Shown one piece after another: positions 63,056 to 64,000 of a stretch of DNA of 64,000 nt. Under the pieces are notes generated by a model that was not told the origin of the DNA, ran no database searches, and saw only the letters and a program-made list of their open reading frames with translations. A program made the translations under genes and the position numbers. Origin of the DNA: Candidatus Poribacteria bacterium (GTDB taxonomy: Bacteria; Poribacteria; WGA-4E; PCPOR2b); the NCBI GenBank assembly GCA_022822005.1, contig JAJECO010000085.1:1-64000 (forward strand). Direction: 5' to 3'. Position 1 is the first letter of the stretch. Each line of letters begins with the position of its first letter.

Positions 63056-64000
63056 ATGGCAAACCAGTACGATTTTCAAGAGGTTGGCAGACTGCCGGCG
63101 TCTGACGATAACGTGGCGATCGCCACACGAAGGGTAGATGCTGGCGCAGAGATTAACTACAACGGTCACGGCTGCACCATATCTCATACAATTTTAGAGG
63201 GGCACCGATTTGCGATTCAATCAATTCCTGAAGGGGAATTGCTGTTGTCGTGGGGGCTGCCCTTCGGGGTTGCAATTACTGATCTGTCGCCCGGTGACTA
63301 CGTCTGCAACCAGAAGATTCTTGAGGCACTTGCGCTGCGAGATATCGACTTTGCACTGCCGTCCCATCCAAATTTCAAAGATCAGATCGCTCCTTACCTC
63401 CTTGATGAAAATACATTTGAACCGGGGACGCAAGTTCCTCGTTATGAGCACGATAGGTCTTTCCTCGGTTATGCGAGGGACGGAGGTCGCGGTGTTGGAA
63501 CGCGAAATTATATCGTTATCATGGGAACAACCTCCCAAACCTCTGGCTATGCGAAAGCACTTGCGGACAGATTCAAAGAGGTTAGTGCAAGTCACGGAAA
63601 TATTGATGGAATCGTTGCCGTAACCCACACGGAAGGCGGGGAAAGCGCAACGCCCAATAACCTGGAGATGCTGCTTCCAACGCTCGCTGGCTTTACGATT
63701 CACCCTAATGTCGGGGCGATTCTCGCTGTTGATTACGGTTCGGAAGTGGTGACAAATCAGATCCTGCAGCGTTATATGGCAGAAAATAACTATCCGTTAG
63801 AGGCTGTGCCGCACCGTTTTCTGAGCATACAGGGCGGTTTTGATGACAGTTTGAAGGCGGGAGAGACCATTGTTGATGGGTGGTTGGAGTCGGTGAACGC
63901 GGCGAAGCGTACTGAAGAATCCCTCGCCAACCTGAAAATTGCACTTCAGTGTGGCGGTTCGGACGCCTTCTCCGGCGTCTCCGGCAATCCGTTGGCAGCT
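63056..64000 (+). CDS. UxaA-family dehydratase (altronate/galactarate type), partial
   Basis: The first 315 codons of a gene cut by the window end. Seen are an N-terminal SAF-like domain (residues about 1-95) and the family motif GYARDGGRGVGTRN (138-151). The cysteine of CGGSDAFSG near 299 is a metal-ligand candidate. The complete protein is normally about 500 aa. GGAGG precedes the ATG at 63056. Members remove water from altronate, galactarate or similar sugar acids. It fits with the UxuA-like and Ogl-like genes. The 180-bp divergent gap upstream holds no recognisable gene. Confidence 0.88.
   Translation, partial: MANQYDFQEVGRLPASDDNVAIATRRVDAGAEINYNGHGCTISHTILEGHRFAIQSIPEGELLLSWGLPFGVAITDLSPGDYVCNQKILEALALRDIDFALPSHPNFKDQIAPYLLDENTFEPGTQVPRYEHDRSFLGYARDGGRGVGTRNYIVIMGTTSQTSGYAKALADRFKEVSASHGNIDGIVAVTHTEGGESATPNNLEMLLPTLAGFTIHPNVGAILAVDYGSEVVTNQILQRYMAENNYPLEAVPHRFLSIQGGFDDSLKAGETIVDGWLESVNAAKRTEESLANLKIALQCGGSDAFSGVSGNPLAA

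Noticed and set aside
1-64000. tRNA, rRNA, CRISPR array, integrase or transposase
   Set aside because: None was recognised by eye on either strand. Short degenerate RNAs could be missed without a covariance-model search.

Overview
The window looks like a chromosomal segment of a free-living or symbiotic Gram-negative-type bacterium from a poorly cultivated phylum. The mix of two PhyH-type dioxygenases, two Gfo/Idh/MocA oxidoreductases, a DapA-like lyase, ACMSD-like amidohydrolases, an oligogalacturonate-lyase-like protein, a UxuA-like dehydratase, a sulfatase and a formylglycine-generating-enzyme fold recalls Candidatus Poribacteria and related sponge or marine lineages. That is an inference from gene content; no rRNA or other phylogenetic marker search could be run. 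An LptE-like lipoprotein and secreted M16 peptidases suggest an outer membrane.

Layout. 1-5.8 kb: a one-domain thioredoxin-reductase-like flavoprotein, a secreted M16 peptidase pair (one catalytic, one without the zinc motif) and a methyltransferase. 6.0-10.2 kb: a serine palmitoyltransferase followed by a GNAT-type acyltransferase that may be a ceramide synthase, a four-cluster Fe-S protein and a membrane protein. 10.4-24.6 kb: minus-strand accessory block with a P-loop kinase, a D-2-hydroxyacid dehydrogenase, a Gfo/Idh enzyme, a caspase-fold/FGE-fold fusion that has lost its catalytic cysteine, a glycosyltransferase, a UxuA-like enzyme, dtd, an oligogalacturonate-lyase-like propeller, two PhyH proteins, a second Gfo/Idh protein, a DapA-like lyase and an amidohydrolase. 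24.9-26.1 kb: ECF sigma factor with its zinc anti-sigma factor.

26.2-37.3 kb is the translation/RNA operon rimP-nusA-ylxR-infB-ylxP-rbfA-nrnA-truB-ribF-rpsO-pnp. It has a 0.4-kb leader with terminator-like hairpins and a separate structured leader before rpsO. 37.5-39.3 kb: a small membrane protein, an LptE-like lipoprotein and a DUF6599-like protein. 39.4-41.6 kb: an overlapping DNA methyltransferase/endonuclease pair (type II restriction-modification), followed by an amidohydrolase that lacks its metal-binding N-terminus. 42.5-49.9 kb: gcvT-gcvH-gcvP (glycine cleavage) and trkA-trkH (potassium uptake). 49.9-64 kb: nucleotidyltransferase and HAD phosphatase, DUF4432 epimerase-like protein, a DUF2007/zinc-ribbon protein, an unrecognised Cys/His-rich protein, a sulfatase, recQ, a second ECF sigma factor divergent from a histidine kinase, cysC, a radical SAM/SPASM protein, a membrane glycosyltransferase and the first 315 codons of a UxaA-family dehydratase cut by the window edge.

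How it fits together. Housekeeping operons (nusA-infB-pnp, gcv, trk) alternate with accessory carbohydrate and sugar-acid enzymes that plausibly feed on sulfated or uronate-containing polysaccharides. The most unusual items are the putative sphingolipid genes, the cysteine-less caspase/FGE fusion, the rpsO and rimP leaders, and the restriction-modification pair. No tRNA, rRNA, CRISPR array, transposase or integrase was recognised.
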